Source of the DNA: Treponema sp. OMZ 790
GTDB lineage: Bacteria; Spirochaetota; Spirochaetia; Treponematales; Treponemataceae
Reading direction: 5' to 3'
Length of the DNA stretch: 64,000 nucleotides
Assembly: GCF_024181285.1 (NCBI RefSeq)
Contig: NZ_CP051201.1
Location: 2,976,001-3,040,000, forward strand
Shown: positions 9,401-17,927 of the stretch, piece after piece
How the letters are laid out: every line of letters begins with the position of its first letter
How positions within the stretch are numbered: the stretch's first letter is position 1
Position numbers and translations under genes: made by a program
The notes under the pieces: generated by a model
Told to the model about the DNA's origin: nothing
What the model saw: only the letters and a program-made list of their open reading frames with translations
Database searches by the model: none

Positions 9401-9640
9401 TATACTTGTTTACTTTTATTATACAAGTTTCTATTAATTCTTAATTCCTAATTAAACATTAATATATGCTGGATAGTCATAAGGATGAAAACTGCCCTTT
9501 AATAAAATATACAAATCATTATTTCTATACACATACTTATTTATTATCCGCCATTATAATATATTATATATTATACCACATTTTTTTAATTTACATATAC
9601 TTATTTTTTACATTTTCCCAAGTCGTTATTTTCACCAAAA

Positions 9641-9949
9641 TTAATATTTTTCTTCTTCACCGCAATCCGAATGTTCCCAGCCGTAAATCCAGTTATCCGC
9701 TATTAAATGAAACAGTTCGTTGTCGGTTTTATCTTTCAGCAAGTTTAAAGCTTCCGCAACATCTTTCAACAACCAGTCTTTACTGTTCATAGTAAACCAT
9801 GCTTCTTTCAGCTTGTTTTGAAACAGATATTGATGAAATAATTCTTTGAGATTTTTCTTCTCTTTAAACCAAATGGGCAGGTTCTGTGGATTTTCGATAC
9901 AATCTATTTCGCCGATTTCGAAACTGCAAGCGTCGTTACAGTCCTCGGT
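9641..9949 (-). pseudogene. Remnant of an immunity-array gene
   Basis: An open stretch of about 100 codons encodes a plausible protein end, including FEIGEIDCIENPQNLPIWF and WIYGWEHSDCGEEEKY, then a TAA stop at 9641. A stop lies directly upstream at 9950 and there is no start codon or ribosome-binding site. It therefore looks like the 3' half of a gene whose beginning was lost, lying between an intact small gene and the IS element. Confidence 0.55.
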
Positions 9950-9962
9950 TTATTTTCTCCGG

Positions 9963-10217
9963 TTAAAATTTGCAAGCAAGGGTTTGATGATTTACTTCAT
10001 CGGTATATTCCGCTTTCCAGTAATGTACGTCATTGACTTCGGTATATGTTATTCCGGGTATGTTTTTTTGTACGGGAGTCAAAAAAGGTTTTTCAAGGAA
10101 AACAAACAAATGAGCCAGTTCGGTTTTAGAAAATCCGCCTGTTGCCGTTTCTGTAATGGTATTACCTGCATGTAATTCCAATTGCAATATTTCTTTTAAA
10201 TCATCACTTAATAACAT
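9963..10217 (-). CDS. Small uncharacterised immunity-array protein
   Basis: An 84-residue protein starting MLLSDDLKEIL. The start at 10217 is chosen because AAGGAG lies six bases before it; an upstream in-frame methionine at 10238 has no such site. The end (HYWKAEYTDE, then ACKF) looks like a natural C-terminus. No membrane segment or known motif is seen. Confidence 0.6.
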   Translation of the reverse strand: MLLSDDLKEILQLELHAGNTITETATGGFSKTELAHLFVFLEKPFLTPVQKNIPGITYTEVNDVHYWKAEYTDEVNHQTLACKF

Positions 10218-10276
10218 TATATGCTCCTTATTTACCATAAGTTCTCCTTTTCAGTTTGTAATTCTTCACTAAGCAT

Positions 10277-10345
10277 TCACAACCCATTCTTTTTATTCTT
10301 CCGGTAAAGCATCGGAAAAAACTTTTCTAATAGTTCATCATACTA
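10277..10345 (-). pseudogene. Short 3' remnant of an array gene
   Basis: About 20 codons ending with a stop at 10277 encode ELLEKFFPMLYRKNKKNGL, a helical tail with no start codon or upstream body. It sits between two genes and fits the pattern of gene tails left behind in this array. Weak evidence because it is short. Confidence 0.3.
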
Positions 10346-10375
10346 ATTTCCCTATATTTTTATGTCATTCCAAAA

Positions 10376-10956
10376 TTATGTCCGGTTAAATTTTTGAAAT
10401 ACATTGTTTTGTTTGCGGTCTATATACAAGGCGATTTCATCTTCGCCATTGGTTTTATAATTGTACCCGCAAACCTTTCCTACCAGTTCATTGCTACGTG
10501 TAGTTGTCTTTGTCTTACTTAAAGAAATAATCGGTTTTCTTTCCTCGTCGTTCAAACCATGTGTATAGGCCGAACCTTGAATAAATTTTCCTGTTTCAAA
10601 ATATTTATCGCGAGTAACCCAATAGTTTATTAATTGATCTGCGTATAATTTATAATCGGCTGATATCTTTTCCCATCTTTGAAGTATGTCAATATATTCA
10701 GGATTAAAACGCGTATCATCAAAAAAATATTTTTCTCCATTCCAATCGAATTTTATAAATTCCATTCCAAAAGAAATATTGTCGAAAATCATAAAATCAT
10801 CAACCCCTCCATTTCCCCAGACAGATATAAAATGTACCTTACCCGCACCTTTATCCATATCCTGCAAATCAACACTCATTAGCGGAAAAAAAGCGTTTTA
10901 TAAATAGGGTGTGCTTTTTCAAAAACTTCATCAATACTTGGGAATAATTTCATCAT
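10376..10956 (-). pseudogene. Immunity-array gene with a frameshift in a homopolymer run
   Basis: A good start (AGGAGG then ATG at 10956) opens a frame that stops after 25 codons. A second frame of 167 codons begins at 10879 and runs to 10376. The break falls in a run of seven A (10886-10892; T on the coding strand). One extra base would join both into a ~193-residue protein. The second frame contains VHFISVWGNGG and IEYIDI-like segments of no known family. It may be a decayed gene, a slipped-strand phase-variable gene, or a sequencing error. Confidence 0.6.
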
Positions 10957-10987
10957 ATCCTCCTTATTTATGTATTATCTTTGATTA

Positions 10988-11587
10988 TTAATTTTTTTCT
11001 TCGACCCGTGAAGAAAGTATTTTTGCACTTTCTGCAAATTTTGTATCTTTTAATTTGGCAAATTCTTCACGATAAGTTGTTAATACTTCAAAAGAATAAT
11101 AATAAAAACTATAAAATAGATTACCGGGGAAAACATTTTCTTCCTCGTACCGGAGTAAATCATCTTCTTCATTATAAATTTCAGACCATAGATATTCTTC
11201 TTTTAACATATCTTCAAAAAGAGGCAAGGGTTCAGGATGTTCCAGTACTTCTCCATCGCAACAGCATTCAGCTATTACATCAAAAATTTCGAGAAGCCTC
11301 TCCACTATATAATCTGCATTTATGTTTGTTTCAGTTTGATTTAATGCTTTAATAAAAATTCTTCCAAGAAATACAAGAGCAAACGGAGTTGCATACCATA
11401 GAGTACTTTGATGTTCAATGTTTATTGAAATTTCATCTAATGCTTTTTCTATTTTATCCGATTCCTGCATATTATCCAATACTTCAAAATATTGAGGAAA
11501 CAGAGTTGCTCTTGCATAAGTTGTAGGAAGACGATTCCAAGGAACATCATCTATTTTTAAGTTGTGAATATAAGAATTATTTTTCAT
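10988..11587 (-). CDS. Uncharacterised helical immunity-array protein
   Basis: A soluble protein of about 199 residues. The N-terminal pattern DVPWNRLPTTYARATLFPQ, followed by an IEHQSTLWYATPFALVFLG helix, resembles a widespread family of array proteins thought to be alpha-helical repeats. Acidic loops follow. The chosen ATG at 11587 lies directly after the stop of the TPR-like gene; a TTG at 11608 with GGAG in front is an alternative. Function by context: candidate immunity protein. Confidence 0.6.
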   Translation of the reverse strand: MKNNSYIHNLKIDDVPWNRLPTTYARATLFPQYFEVLDNMQESDKIEKALDEISINIEHQSTLWYATPFALVFLGRIFIKALNQTETNINADYIVERLLEIFDVIAECCCDGEVLEHPEPLPLFEDMLKEEYLWSEIYNEEDDLLRYEEENVFPGNLFYSFYYYSFEVLTTYREEFAKLKDTKFAESAKILSSRVEEKN

Positions 11588-11588
11588 A

Positions 11589-11891
11589 TTACAGATTATA
11601 TTTTTCAATTAACTCCATCAACACATAGGCAGTGTCAATTTCTTCTGAAAGTAAATCGTCAAACTCTTCTTCAAGTTCATCCTGCATATCGCAAATCCAT
11701 GATAAAAATTCTTTTGCTTTTTCATAGTTTTGATGAATAAAATAATATTCACCCAAAATACATTTTGCAGATACCACACTGGCAAGATCATCATCCATTT
11801 CGATAACCTTATTCAAAGTTTCCAAGGCTTCATCATACAATTTCTTGTTTAGTTGAAGCAATCCTTTTTTTAGGTATAATTCTCCGTTCAT
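11589..11891 (-). CDS. Small TPR-like protein of the immunity array
   Basis: A 100-residue all-helical protein. The segment LYLKKGLLQLNKKLYDEALE and the next helices match the spacing of one to two tetratricopeptide units, a protein-interaction fold. An acidic C-terminal helix (DELEEEFDDLL) follows. It is followed immediately by the 199-residue gene, so the two are likely co-translated. Confidence 0.6.
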   Translation of the reverse strand: MNGELYLKKGLLQLNKKLYDEALETLNKVIEMDDDLASVVSAKCILGEYYFIHQNYEKAKEFLSWICDMQDELEEEFDDLLSEEIDTAYVLMELIEKYNL

Positions 11892-11931
11892 ATTTATCTC
11901 CTGCTAAAATAAGCATCTTATGTCTATTCTA

Positions 11932-12666
11932 TCATTTTTTATTGATTTTTGTAAGCTCTGTAATTATATTGTCAAGTGTTTCAGAAACGGAATTAAAGCC
12001 GGCTTTTTTTGCGGCTGCCGGAGCTTTTTCCAATGCAAGTGCTGAGGCATCCTTTAAAGCTGCCGCATCTTTTAGCGAAATAAGACTTTCCTTTGCCGCG
12101 GTATTCTCCAAATAATCCGTAATAGTTCTATCGTCATTCAAAAGTGAAAAGCAATTGCAAATCATTATGCCGATATGAGAAAGTGTTATATAATCGTGTT
12201 TTTTCTGCATAAGCTCTATGATTATCGGCCAAACTTCGGAAGTTTTCTTTAAGTACCAAAGCAGACTTGCTGCGGCCTGTCTTACTGAAGCATCTTGGTG
12301 TACCAAAAATAATTCTCCGAGTTTGCAAGCTTTTATTTTGAATTCCATGTTTTCTTTTTTTTGGATAAAGGTTTCAGAATTTTTTACTAAATGAGCTGAA
12401 TCAATATAACGCTCACAATACATTTTTATCAAAAATAAATATTCCCATAACAGCTTCGGATCTTTTTCGGATTGTATTACTTCAAACAGCTTTGTATAAT
12501 TAGCAGCTTCTGAAAACCAATCCCTTATCGGATATGTATTTTTCGTGCCGACTTCCAAACAAGAGGCTTGTCTTAAAAACCTTATTCCTTTTGTTCTCAT
12601 ACTAATATCGTTGCTTTGAGCTTGCAGTAATGCTTCATCTAATGCTTCTTTTGAATATTTTATCAT
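11932..12666 (-). CDS. HEAT-repeat-like immunity-array protein
   Basis: A 244-residue soluble alpha-helical protein. The segment VHQDASVRQAAASLLWYLKK is a typical HEAT repeat helix pair, and similar helices occur on both sides. HEAT proteins of this size are common in toxin immunity loci, where they wrap around the toxin. The C-terminus is alanine/lysine rich. It lies 8 bases after the preceding gene in a tightly packed operon. Confidence 0.6.
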   Translation of the reverse strand: MIKYSKEALDEALLQAQSNDISMRTKGIRFLRQASCLEVGTKNTYPIRDWFSEAANYTKLFEVIQSEKDPKLLWEYLFLIKMYCERYIDSAHLVKNSETFIQKKENMEFKIKACKLGELFLVHQDASVRQAAASLLWYLKKTSEVWPIIIELMQKKHDYITLSHIGIMICNCFSLLNDDRTITDYLENTAAKESLISLKDAAALKDASALALEKAPAAAKKAGFNSVSETLDNIITELTKINKK

Positions 12667-12674
12667 ATTCTTTT

Positions 12675-13112
12675 TTATACCTCCGCTAAACTTTTAAGAA
12701 CGATTTCTTTAAATAGTTTGCAATCGAAATTGCAGCCGGCAGCTTTAAGTTTTTTTTCGATCAGTTCACCTGAGTTTATCAATAAATTTTCCATAATCAA
12801 AATAAATTTCTTTTTTATCGGAAGAAGGGGTTCTAAAGTCCAATAATTTTTATCGATACAAAACTCCGCCGTATATTCTTTTTTTGTACTGGAATACCGG
12901 CTTACGCTAATACCGGTTTTTTCACAATAAGCGGAAACATCTGCGCCGATATACACATTGATTTTTATCTTATTAAGACCTTCAAAAGAAGATTTTTCAA
13001 AATGTTCTTTTAAAGATTTTCTCATTTTTATCATCAATGAATGAATGATTTTTGCTCCGTCAACCTCAGCCGTAATTTCTCCGCCGATTGCGGCACTCAA
13101 AAAAAAATCCAT
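12675..13112 (-). CDS. Uncharacterised immunity-array protein
   Basis: A soluble protein of about 145 residues with no recognised motif. The start is uncertain: ATG at 13112 is the only ATG near the 5' end, while a TTG at 13163 overlaps the preceding gene by 38 bases. The body mixes basic helices and strands (INVYIGADVSAY) without Cys clusters or membrane segments. Confidence 0.55.
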   Translation of the reverse strand: MDFFLSAAIGGEITAEVDGAKIIHSLMIKMRKSLKEHFEKSSFEGLNKIKINVYIGADVSAYCEKTGISVSRYSSTKKEYTAEFCIDKNYWTLEPLLPIKKKFILIMENLLINSGELIEKKLKAAGCNFDCKLFKEIVLKSLAEV

Positions 13113-13125
13113 ATATTGCTCGATA

Positions 13126-13455
13126 TCATTTTCTTTTATTTTTAAGTTTAAACACCATAGCAATAATCAAGACGCATACCCAAAGGCTAACTTCGGTTAT
13201 ACCTATCGTGATTAAGGCATCTTTAACCTCAGCACCGCCGCTGCCCTTGCCGTAAACTAAATACCACCACAGTGCGGAAACGGCAATCGAAACGGACAAA
13301 ACTATTGCAGAGGCAATCCTGCCTTTTTTTGTCATCAGTCCGTTAGGGTTTTCTTTCGTTGCAAATTTCTTTGCACCTATTGTTACCAGTAAAAACAATC
13401 CCAATAAAAAAGGAGTTGCTAAGACCGCCATTTCAGGCGTTATTCCTATTCCCAT
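13126..13455 (-). CDS. Small membrane protein of the immunity array
   Basis: A 109-residue protein with three hydrophobic segments: near the N-terminus (PEMAVLATPFLLGLFLL), in the middle (IASAIVLSVSIAVSALWWYL) and at the end (EVSLWVCVLIIAMVF). A short lysine-rich tail closes it. Membrane immunity proteins usually protect against pore-forming or membrane-entering toxins; whether that applies here is inference. Confidence 0.6.
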   Translation of the reverse strand: MGIGITPEMAVLATPFLLGLFLLVTIGAKKFATKENPNGLMTKKGRIASAIVLSVSIAVSALWWYLVYGKGSGGAEVKDALITIGITEVSLWVCVLIIAMVFKLKNKRK

Positions 13456-13487
13456 ATTTTCCCACCTCGTTTTTATTTTATCATTTT

Positions 13488-13925
13488 TTACCACTCTTCA
13501 AAATTTTGTTCAATGAGACGCTCAAATGAACAGGCAATAACCCGCTTTTTTTCTATGTCGAGATCAAATAAAACAACGCTTCCGTCAGCTTCAATCGCTA
13601 TCGGATTCCCCGAACCGTCATCTGCAATCACAAGACTTGTATTTATTTCAGGGAACAGTTTTATATCATTAAATAATTTCCGGGCATAACGGGTTAATTC
13701 AATAATTGTTTCTTTGCCTATGGATTCTCCATTTTCAAAAGCGTGTATCGTCAAACCCGCATAAGCTCCTCCGAAAAGTTTTATAAATTCCTTATAGTCC
13801 TCATCGAGCTTTATATTAAGTTCTTGTTCGGCAGCGGTAATTTGCTCAATATCGGCAGGCTTTCCCCTTAGTGAAGGGTGTCTATCGAAAAATATTTGCA
13901 GCCGTTTTATCAATTTTTGTTTCAT
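13488..13925 (-). CDS. SMI1/KNR4 (SUKH) immunity protein
   Basis: A 145-residue protein of the SUKH superfamily, the largest family of immunity proteins against nuclease and other polymorphic toxins. The diagnostic N-terminal helix-strand pattern (PADIEQITAAEQELNIKL, DEDYKEFIKLFGGAYAG) and the later IADDGSGNPIAIEADGSVV strand pair are clear. It lies between two small membrane proteins with spacing of a few bases. The matching toxin is not in the window. Confidence 0.85.
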   Translation of the reverse strand: MKQKLIKRLQIFFDRHPSLRGKPADIEQITAAEQELNIKLDEDYKEFIKLFGGAYAGLTIHAFENGESIGKETIIELTRYARKLFNDIKLFPEINTSLVIADDGSGNPIAIEADGSVVLFDLDIEKKRVIACSFERLIEQNFEEW

Positions 13926-13928
13926 ACC

Positions 13929-14441
13929 TTACTCCATAGACAATTCAAGATAATACTTTGCGAGCACTTTGAAAACACTGTCAAAAAAATAAAGAGAAAG
14001 AACAACAATTATAGGAATGATGATAAGCTCAATGTAATATAGTTTAACCGACATTGTATTTTGTTGAAAAATTTTTATTTTTCTTGTGAGCCGGCCAATA
14101 GCTAAAAAAAGGTTTGTTATTATAAATGCTATTAAAAATCTATACCCTTCGATAACAACATCAAAAGAAAATCTAAGAGCTTTGGCACCAGGCCATTTGC
14201 TTGGAAAATAGTACCCGATGATATACACCGCAATATTCAGCGTGATGTAGTTCAAAAAAGTTTTAAAATATCTATTTTCAATTTTGGGAAATAAATCCGG
14301 AAGTCCGCCCCAAAGGGGGGCCGAATCATTATATCTTCTTTGTTTTATCAACATGAAAAACCGCGTAATCAGCAGTATATCGGCTGTAAAAACTAAGAGA
14401 GTAAAAATTACCATTACTGTTGTAGTTAAAATTTTATTCAT
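13929..14441 (-). CDS. Multi-spanning membrane protein of the immunity array
   Basis: A 170-residue inner-membrane protein with four hydrophobic segments (first at residues 5-30, others around 65-80, 95-115 and 135-155) and basic loops. Spacing of one base from the gene before and three bases to the SUKH gene after indicates co-transcription. No named domain is recognised. Immunity to a membrane-acting toxin is a contextual guess. Confidence 0.6.
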   Translation of the reverse strand: MNKILTTTVMVIFTLLVFTADILLITRFFMLIKQRRYNDSAPLWGGLPDLFPKIENRYFKTFLNYITLNIAVYIIGYYFPSKWPGAKALRFSFDVVIEGYRFLIAFIITNLFLAIGRLTRKIKIFQQNTMSVKLYYIELIIIPIIVVLSLYFFDSVFKVLAKYYLELSME

Positions 14442-14442
14442 A

Positions 14443-15036
14443 TTAATTTCTAAAGATATGCGGAAAATTCACTGTGAAAACTTCCTGTTCTTTGGGAGAA
14501 AGATTCTCGAAGTCTTTATTTATCCTTGCAAATATCTTTTTTGCAAGTTCATTTTCCGGGGCATATCTTGCAAGATACTCAACTATTAAAGAACCCGCTT
14601 CAGGTTTATTTTTTGAGCTTTTGATTGTTTTAAAACCGTACTCAGCTGCATAAGGAACAGCCTTGCCGTCCGGTTTGTGATTGAAGGCAACAACTGCGTA
14701 CCACTTTGCTTTGAAATCTTGATTTAACAAGAGGCTCGCCAAATATTTATTTTCAGTCCCCTCGGCTAAGTAAGCAATCGTTAAAACACTTGCACCCTGC
14801 ACATCTAAGTTCTTATAAGTGGTAACTTCTTTTAAATATTGAATTGCTTTCTGCGTTCCGAGCATACGCAGAGCTAAAACAGACCAATAGATTTCGTATT
14901 TATTACGGTTCATTTTAAGGCAATTAATCATAGTCTCTTCGGTGAAAGGCATTTTTTCATTATGAAAATATTCCGAAATTGCACCCGTTTCATCTATTTC
15001 GTCTAATGTCCAATTCGGAAAAAGCGTTGTCTTCAT
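14443..15036 (-). CDS. HEAT-repeat-like immunity-array protein
   Basis: A 197-residue helical protein with repeated helix pairs such as MNRNKYEIYWSVLALRMLG and VQGASVLTIAYLAEG, consistent with HEAT/armadillo-type repeats. The start overlaps the end of the upstream gene by four bases (ATGA), indicating coupled translation. It is a second, divergent HEAT-type protein in the array besides 11932-12666. Confidence 0.6.
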   Translation of the reverse strand: MKTTLFPNWTLDEIDETGAISEYFHNEKMPFTEETMINCLKMNRNKYEIYWSVLALRMLGTQKAIQYLKEVTTYKNLDVQGASVLTIAYLAEGTENKYLASLLLNQDFKAKWYAVVAFNHKPDGKAVPYAAEYGFKTIKSSKNKPEAGSLIVEYLARYAPENELAKKIFARINKDFENLSPKEQEVFTVNFPHIFRN

Positions 15037-15440
15037 TTATTTTTTCCTCCTCTCAATTTTATATGATGTAATATAGCGTTGATATTTTCTACCATCGATG
15101 TTTTAATTTTCAGTTTATTCATATCTACTTCTTTTAAGTTTCCATCCTTGCCGTAGCCGCCGTATAGGACATCTTTTTTAAGGTTTGGTTTTAACGATAA
15201 AAACTCTTTATATGCCCGCTCATCTGCTCGTCCTTCAAACGAAGAACAAAACCATTCGCCTGTCATATAGCCGCTTTTGCCTATTTGCACGGCTAATGAA
15301 ATATTGTGCAGCTCACATCTGCTTTGCTTTTCTGTATCAGGCCATTGGATCGGTCCTTGAAAATATTTACATCCTGCACAGCTAAGCCCGATGCTATCCC
15401 AGCGCGAAGAATATGAAAATATATCTTTTATTTTTGACAT
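15033..15440 (-). CDS. Cysteine-motif immunity-array protein
   Basis: A 135-residue protein with four cysteines in its first half (CAGCKYF, then CELHN, then WFCSSF), which may bind zinc. The middle GKSGYMTGEWFC and the later LYGGYGKDGNLKEVD are well-defined motifs I have seen in array proteins but cannot name. It overlaps the YezG-like gene by 13 bases upstream and the HEAT gene by 4 bases downstream. Confidence 0.6.
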   Translation of the reverse strand: MSKIKDIFSYSSRWDSIGLSCAGCKYFQGPIQWPDTEKQSRCELHNISLAVQIGKSGYMTGEWFCSSFEGRADERAYKEFLSLKPNLKKDVLYGGYGKDGNLKEVDMNKLKIKTSMVENINAILHHIKLRGGKNK

Positions 15441-15760
15441 AATTTTTCTATTTCATCTTGCAATTTTTGATCCCATTCAAATTCCATATTGAATGAACCG
15501 TCAGCGTTTAAATAAAAAACGGCTTTGTTCCATTTATTTTTTCCGTCTTCTGTCATTATTTTGTGCAAATCTTTTATGTCTCTCATATTTTTAAAACTGT
15601 CAACTAAGGCTATGTTGCCGGCTGTGCCGTCCGGTTTTTTATATTGCAAAAAGCATTTTACCGCCCCTATATATTCAATCTGCAAAACAGCATTAACCCA
15701 TTTTTCTTTAATTGAATCCGAAATCCGTTGTCCAATCCTCTTATAGATTTCATTTATCAT
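15428..15760 (-). CDS. YezG-family (DUF600-like) immunity protein
   Basis: A 110-residue protein resembling YezG, the antitoxin of LXG toxin YeeF in Bacillus. The N-terminus INEIYKRIGQRISDSIKEKW and the C-terminal NMEFEWDQKLQDE fit the family. It would neutralise a nuclease-type toxin tip. AGGAGG-like sequence lies before the ATG. Assignment is from pattern memory, so moderate confidence. Confidence 0.65.
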   Translation of the reverse strand: MINEIYKRIGQRISDSIKEKWVNAVLQIEYIGAVKCFLQYKKPDGTAGNIALVDSFKNMRDIKDLHKIMTEDGKNKWNKAVFYLNADGSFNMEFEWDQKLQDEIEKLCQK

Positions 15761-15785
15761 ACCAAGGCCTCCTTTTTTAATTATA

Positions 15786-15866
15786 TCATAGTATTTGCTC
15801 TTTGATGAGTCTATCTAAATTTATTTTTTTTATTGTTCTATCTTTATCCATAATTTTTTCCATTTA
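15786..15866 (-). pseudogene. Duplicated 3' tail of the 264-residue array gene
   Basis: About 25 codons ending INLDRLIKEQIL-stop resemble the C-terminus of the gene at 16893-17687 (LYLDKLIKEQKL), and the bases after both stops are also alike. No gene body precedes it. It is a paralogous tail, evidence of past duplication or recombination. Confidence 0.55.
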
Positions 15867-16166
15867 TCACAGAAGAGCTCTTAATAATACTTCTCGCAAT
15901 CTATTAGTTAATTCTTCAGATGAGAGACATCCTATCGGCATTAGATTATCTAAAACTGAAACTCTTCTTTCAATCCAATTAAGACTATCATTGTAGAATA
16001 GATAGTAAGCAACATAAGCTATATCATCATTGTCTTTCAGTTTTCTTTTTAGTTTATCTAAAATAGATTTGTCTGTATTAAACCCGGCAGAGGCAACTTC
16101 TTTTTTGGCTATTTCCACGAAATTATCCCAAACATCATCACCGGAGTAGTACTGTTCTAAATTCAT
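15867..16166 (-). CDS. Small uncharacterised immunity-array protein
   Basis: A 99-residue soluble protein starting MNLEQYYSGDDVWDNF. The open frame extends to 16199 but the extra residues look like read-through. Its ATG overlaps the stop of the zinc-ribbon remnant upstream (tcATGa at 16164-16166), so coupling to that gene was probably original. Two helical, charged regions are visible (KLKRKLKDNDD, LRE). Family unknown. Confidence 0.55.
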   Translation of the reverse strand: MNLEQYYSGDDVWDNFVEIAKKEVASAGFNTDKSILDKLKRKLKDNDDIAYVAYYLFYNDSLNWIERRVSVLDNLMPIGCLSSEELTNRLREVLLRALL

Positions 16167-16286
16167 GACTTTATACCCAAATCTTCTTTTGAAAACCAAA
16201 CATTACCGCATTCTCCGCAGCCTCAAAACTTTTCATCTTCGGTATCAATATAAGTTACAATTCCTTCCTGACAAATCGGAGCCACT
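16164..16286 (-). pseudogene. Zinc-ribbon gene remnant with internal TGA
   Basis: About 40 codons encode the end of a zinc-ribbon protein (APICQEGIVTYIDTEDEKF, stop, GCGECGNVWFSKEDLG). An in-frame TGA interrupts it and there is no N-terminal part or start. It overlaps the next gene by four bases, which suggests the intact ancestor was part of the operon. Confidence 0.5.
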
Positions 16287-16289
16287 GAA

Positions 16290-16868
16290 CTATCCAAAAA
16301 AGAACGATAGAAAATCTTCAACTTGCTTTGTGCTTAAGCATTGCGAGAGAATACCTTCCGTATCATCAATAAAATTTTCTAAAGGCTCTTCCTCATCATC
16401 GCTTGTGTTAAATTTATATTTTTCTTCTTCCAGTTTCATACATTCAGATAAAAGAAAAAAGAAATCGGCAAGTGAAGAGCTTAAATGAAAGATCTGTCTT
16501 TTATCGATAGAACCATACACTCCTCCATTTTTCTTGTCAAAGTAAACAGCATCATCATTTCTATTTGCAAATACAACCCAATCTTTATTCCACTTTGTAT
16601 CATCGTTTTGCCGCTGTCCTTCTTTATTAAGAATTATGTACCAGCCTTCCTGAGCTCTATCAAGTTTTATCTTAGGTTGAATGGTAAGAAAGAATTCTCC
16701 TCCGATTATTAACACATTATCGAAAGACATCAAAGAGTAAAACTGATCCAACTCATCTGTGCATTCGGTATTTTTCACGGCATCATCAATGACGGAAAAA
16801 TTTCCCAGATCGGTTTTATTTCTGCCGAACACATTACTAAATTTTGTTAGAGCTTCTATTAGTTTCAT
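16290..16868 (-). CDS. SUKH-like immunity-array protein (tentative)
   Basis: A 192-residue acidic soluble protein. The pattern WVVFANRNDDAVYFDKKNGGVY matches the strand pair seen in SMI1/KNR4 (SUKH) proteins, where a Trp precedes an Asp and a late VY dipeptide. An acidic tail with a DDEEE run follows. The N-terminal SUKH helices are less clear, so the assignment is tentative. Confidence 0.5.
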   Translation of the reverse strand: MKLIEALTKFSNVFGRNKTDLGNFSVIDDAVKNTECTDELDQFYSLMSFDNVLIIGGEFFLTIQPKIKLDRAQEGWYIILNKEGQRQNDDTKWNKDWVVFANRNDDAVYFDKKNGGVYGSIDKRQIFHLSSSLADFFFLLSECMKLEEEKYKFNTSDDEEEPLENFIDDTEGILSQCLSTKQVEDFLSFFFG

Positions 16869-16892
16869 AATATTTGTCCTTTTTTAATTATA

Positions 16893-17687
16893 TCACAGTT
16901 TTTGTTCTTTGATAAGTTTATCCAAATATAATTTATCTACACCGATCCATTCAATGCTTGTTTTGCCATTTTTATAATTGCGATATTGGAAGATCATTTC
17001 ATCCCTTGTTTGAAATAGTGCATTCACACCACAGCTATTTTCTAATTCACCTATCGTACAATCGATGATAAGCTCATCAATTAATTCAAGTGTAGATAAA
17101 TCGAAAAGATAGCATTTCCCTTCAGTAGTACAAAAGATTCCGAAACTATCATTGATTTTTTGGATATTGGATAATGAATCTTTTTTAAATAGTGAATATG
17201 TTTTCTCGAGAATTTGTGTAAAATCGGAGGATGAAATTTTAATAAAGTTTGAGCTGTAAAAATCTGCAAGCAAAGCATATTTGTCGAAGCTAAACATATA
17301 GGATAAATTCTTTGGGAACTTATATATTACCTTCAGCTCATTATTGTCTAATTCTATGCAATAATCTTGAGAACCGTCCTGTCCTGCTGTAAAAGATACT
17401 ATTATACGATTCTCTTCATTTAAGCCTGCAAAAGCTATTTCAGAACCGCTAAATTCATCTTCCAATTTTATGGAAACAATTTTATTTACGGCTTTATCGG
17501 ATACCATTAAGCGTATGTAATTTTCGTCTATTCTCTTTGCCGCCCAAGTGATCTTACTTGTATGAGGCGACTGATAGATGACATCAGCTTGGATATTTAA
17601 TTTTTTTTCAATCTCGGGATCAGGTTTTCTATTGAGGTCTTCTAAAAAGCAACCTTTGCTCTTATTATAGTATTTAATATAAATCAT
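16893..17687 (-). CDS. Beta-rich uncharacterised array protein
   Basis: A 264-residue soluble protein composed mainly of predicted beta strands with repeated hydrophobic/charged alternation, reminiscent of a beta-propeller, but no named family is recognised. It begins three bases after the SUKH fragment. Its C-terminal tail is duplicated at 15786-15866. Role by context only. Confidence 0.55.
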   Translation of the reverse strand: MIYIKYYNKSKGCFLEDLNRKPDPEIEKKLNIQADVIYQSPHTSKITWAAKRIDENYIRLMVSDKAVNKIVSIKLEDEFSGSEIAFAGLNEENRIIVSFTAGQDGSQDYCIELDNNELKVIYKFPKNLSYMFSFDKYALLADFYSSNFIKISSSDFTQILEKTYSLFKKDSLSNIQKINDSFGIFCTTEGKCYLFDLSTLELIDELIIDCTIGELENSCGVNALFQTRDEMIFQYRNYKNGKTSIEWIGVDKLYLDKLIKEQKL

Positions 17688-17690
17688 AGT

Positions 17691-17909
17691 TTAATATTGT
17701 ATCTCCGCCCGATTTAAAAAAATTGAATCCGGATTATTAACCATTGGAATATAAATTATAAAAAGTCCGGATGATAATCCATAACCATATCTTTCAACAA
17801 AAGAAATATAAGAAGAAAATTTCCTTCCATTTTTAAAAGTAAAACTTTTAAGAACAGATAGATCTCCATTTGTAATTATGTTGCTATTTTTTATTAAACC
17901 GAAGTCCAT
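17691..17909 (-). CDS. SUKH immunity protein, truncated
   Basis: The 72 residues match the first part of a SUKH (SMI1/KNR4) protein: FTFKNGRKFSSYISFVERYG followed by LFIIYIPM. Full-length relatives have about 150-200 residues, so the C-terminal half is missing. The ATG at 17909 lies just after the Rhs tip, whose internal promoter would start transcription about 15 bases upstream. It is probably non-functional, although a short form cannot be excluded. Confidence 0.6.
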   Translation of the reverse strand: MDFGLIKNSNIITNGDLSVLKSFTFKNGRKFSSYISFVERYGYGLSSGLFIIYIPMVNNPDSIFLNRAEIQY

Positions 17910-17927
17910 ATTATTCTTTATATCTGT

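Larger units (their letters stand above)
8205..9431 (-). mobile_element. IS3-family (IS150-like) insertion sequence
   Basis: A ~1.23 kb element with orfA and a broken orfB on the minus strand. Its ends carry imperfect inverted repeats that begin GAAACTTGT at 8205 (read on plus) and at 9431 (read on minus), with partial similarity for about 30 bases inward. I could not identify a convincing target duplication. It splits the immunity array. Confidence 0.8.

Noticed and set aside
8200..9436. Target-site duplication of the IS3-type element
   Set aside because: The bases outside the two ends do not form a convincing 3-4 base duplication, so the exact borders stay approximate.
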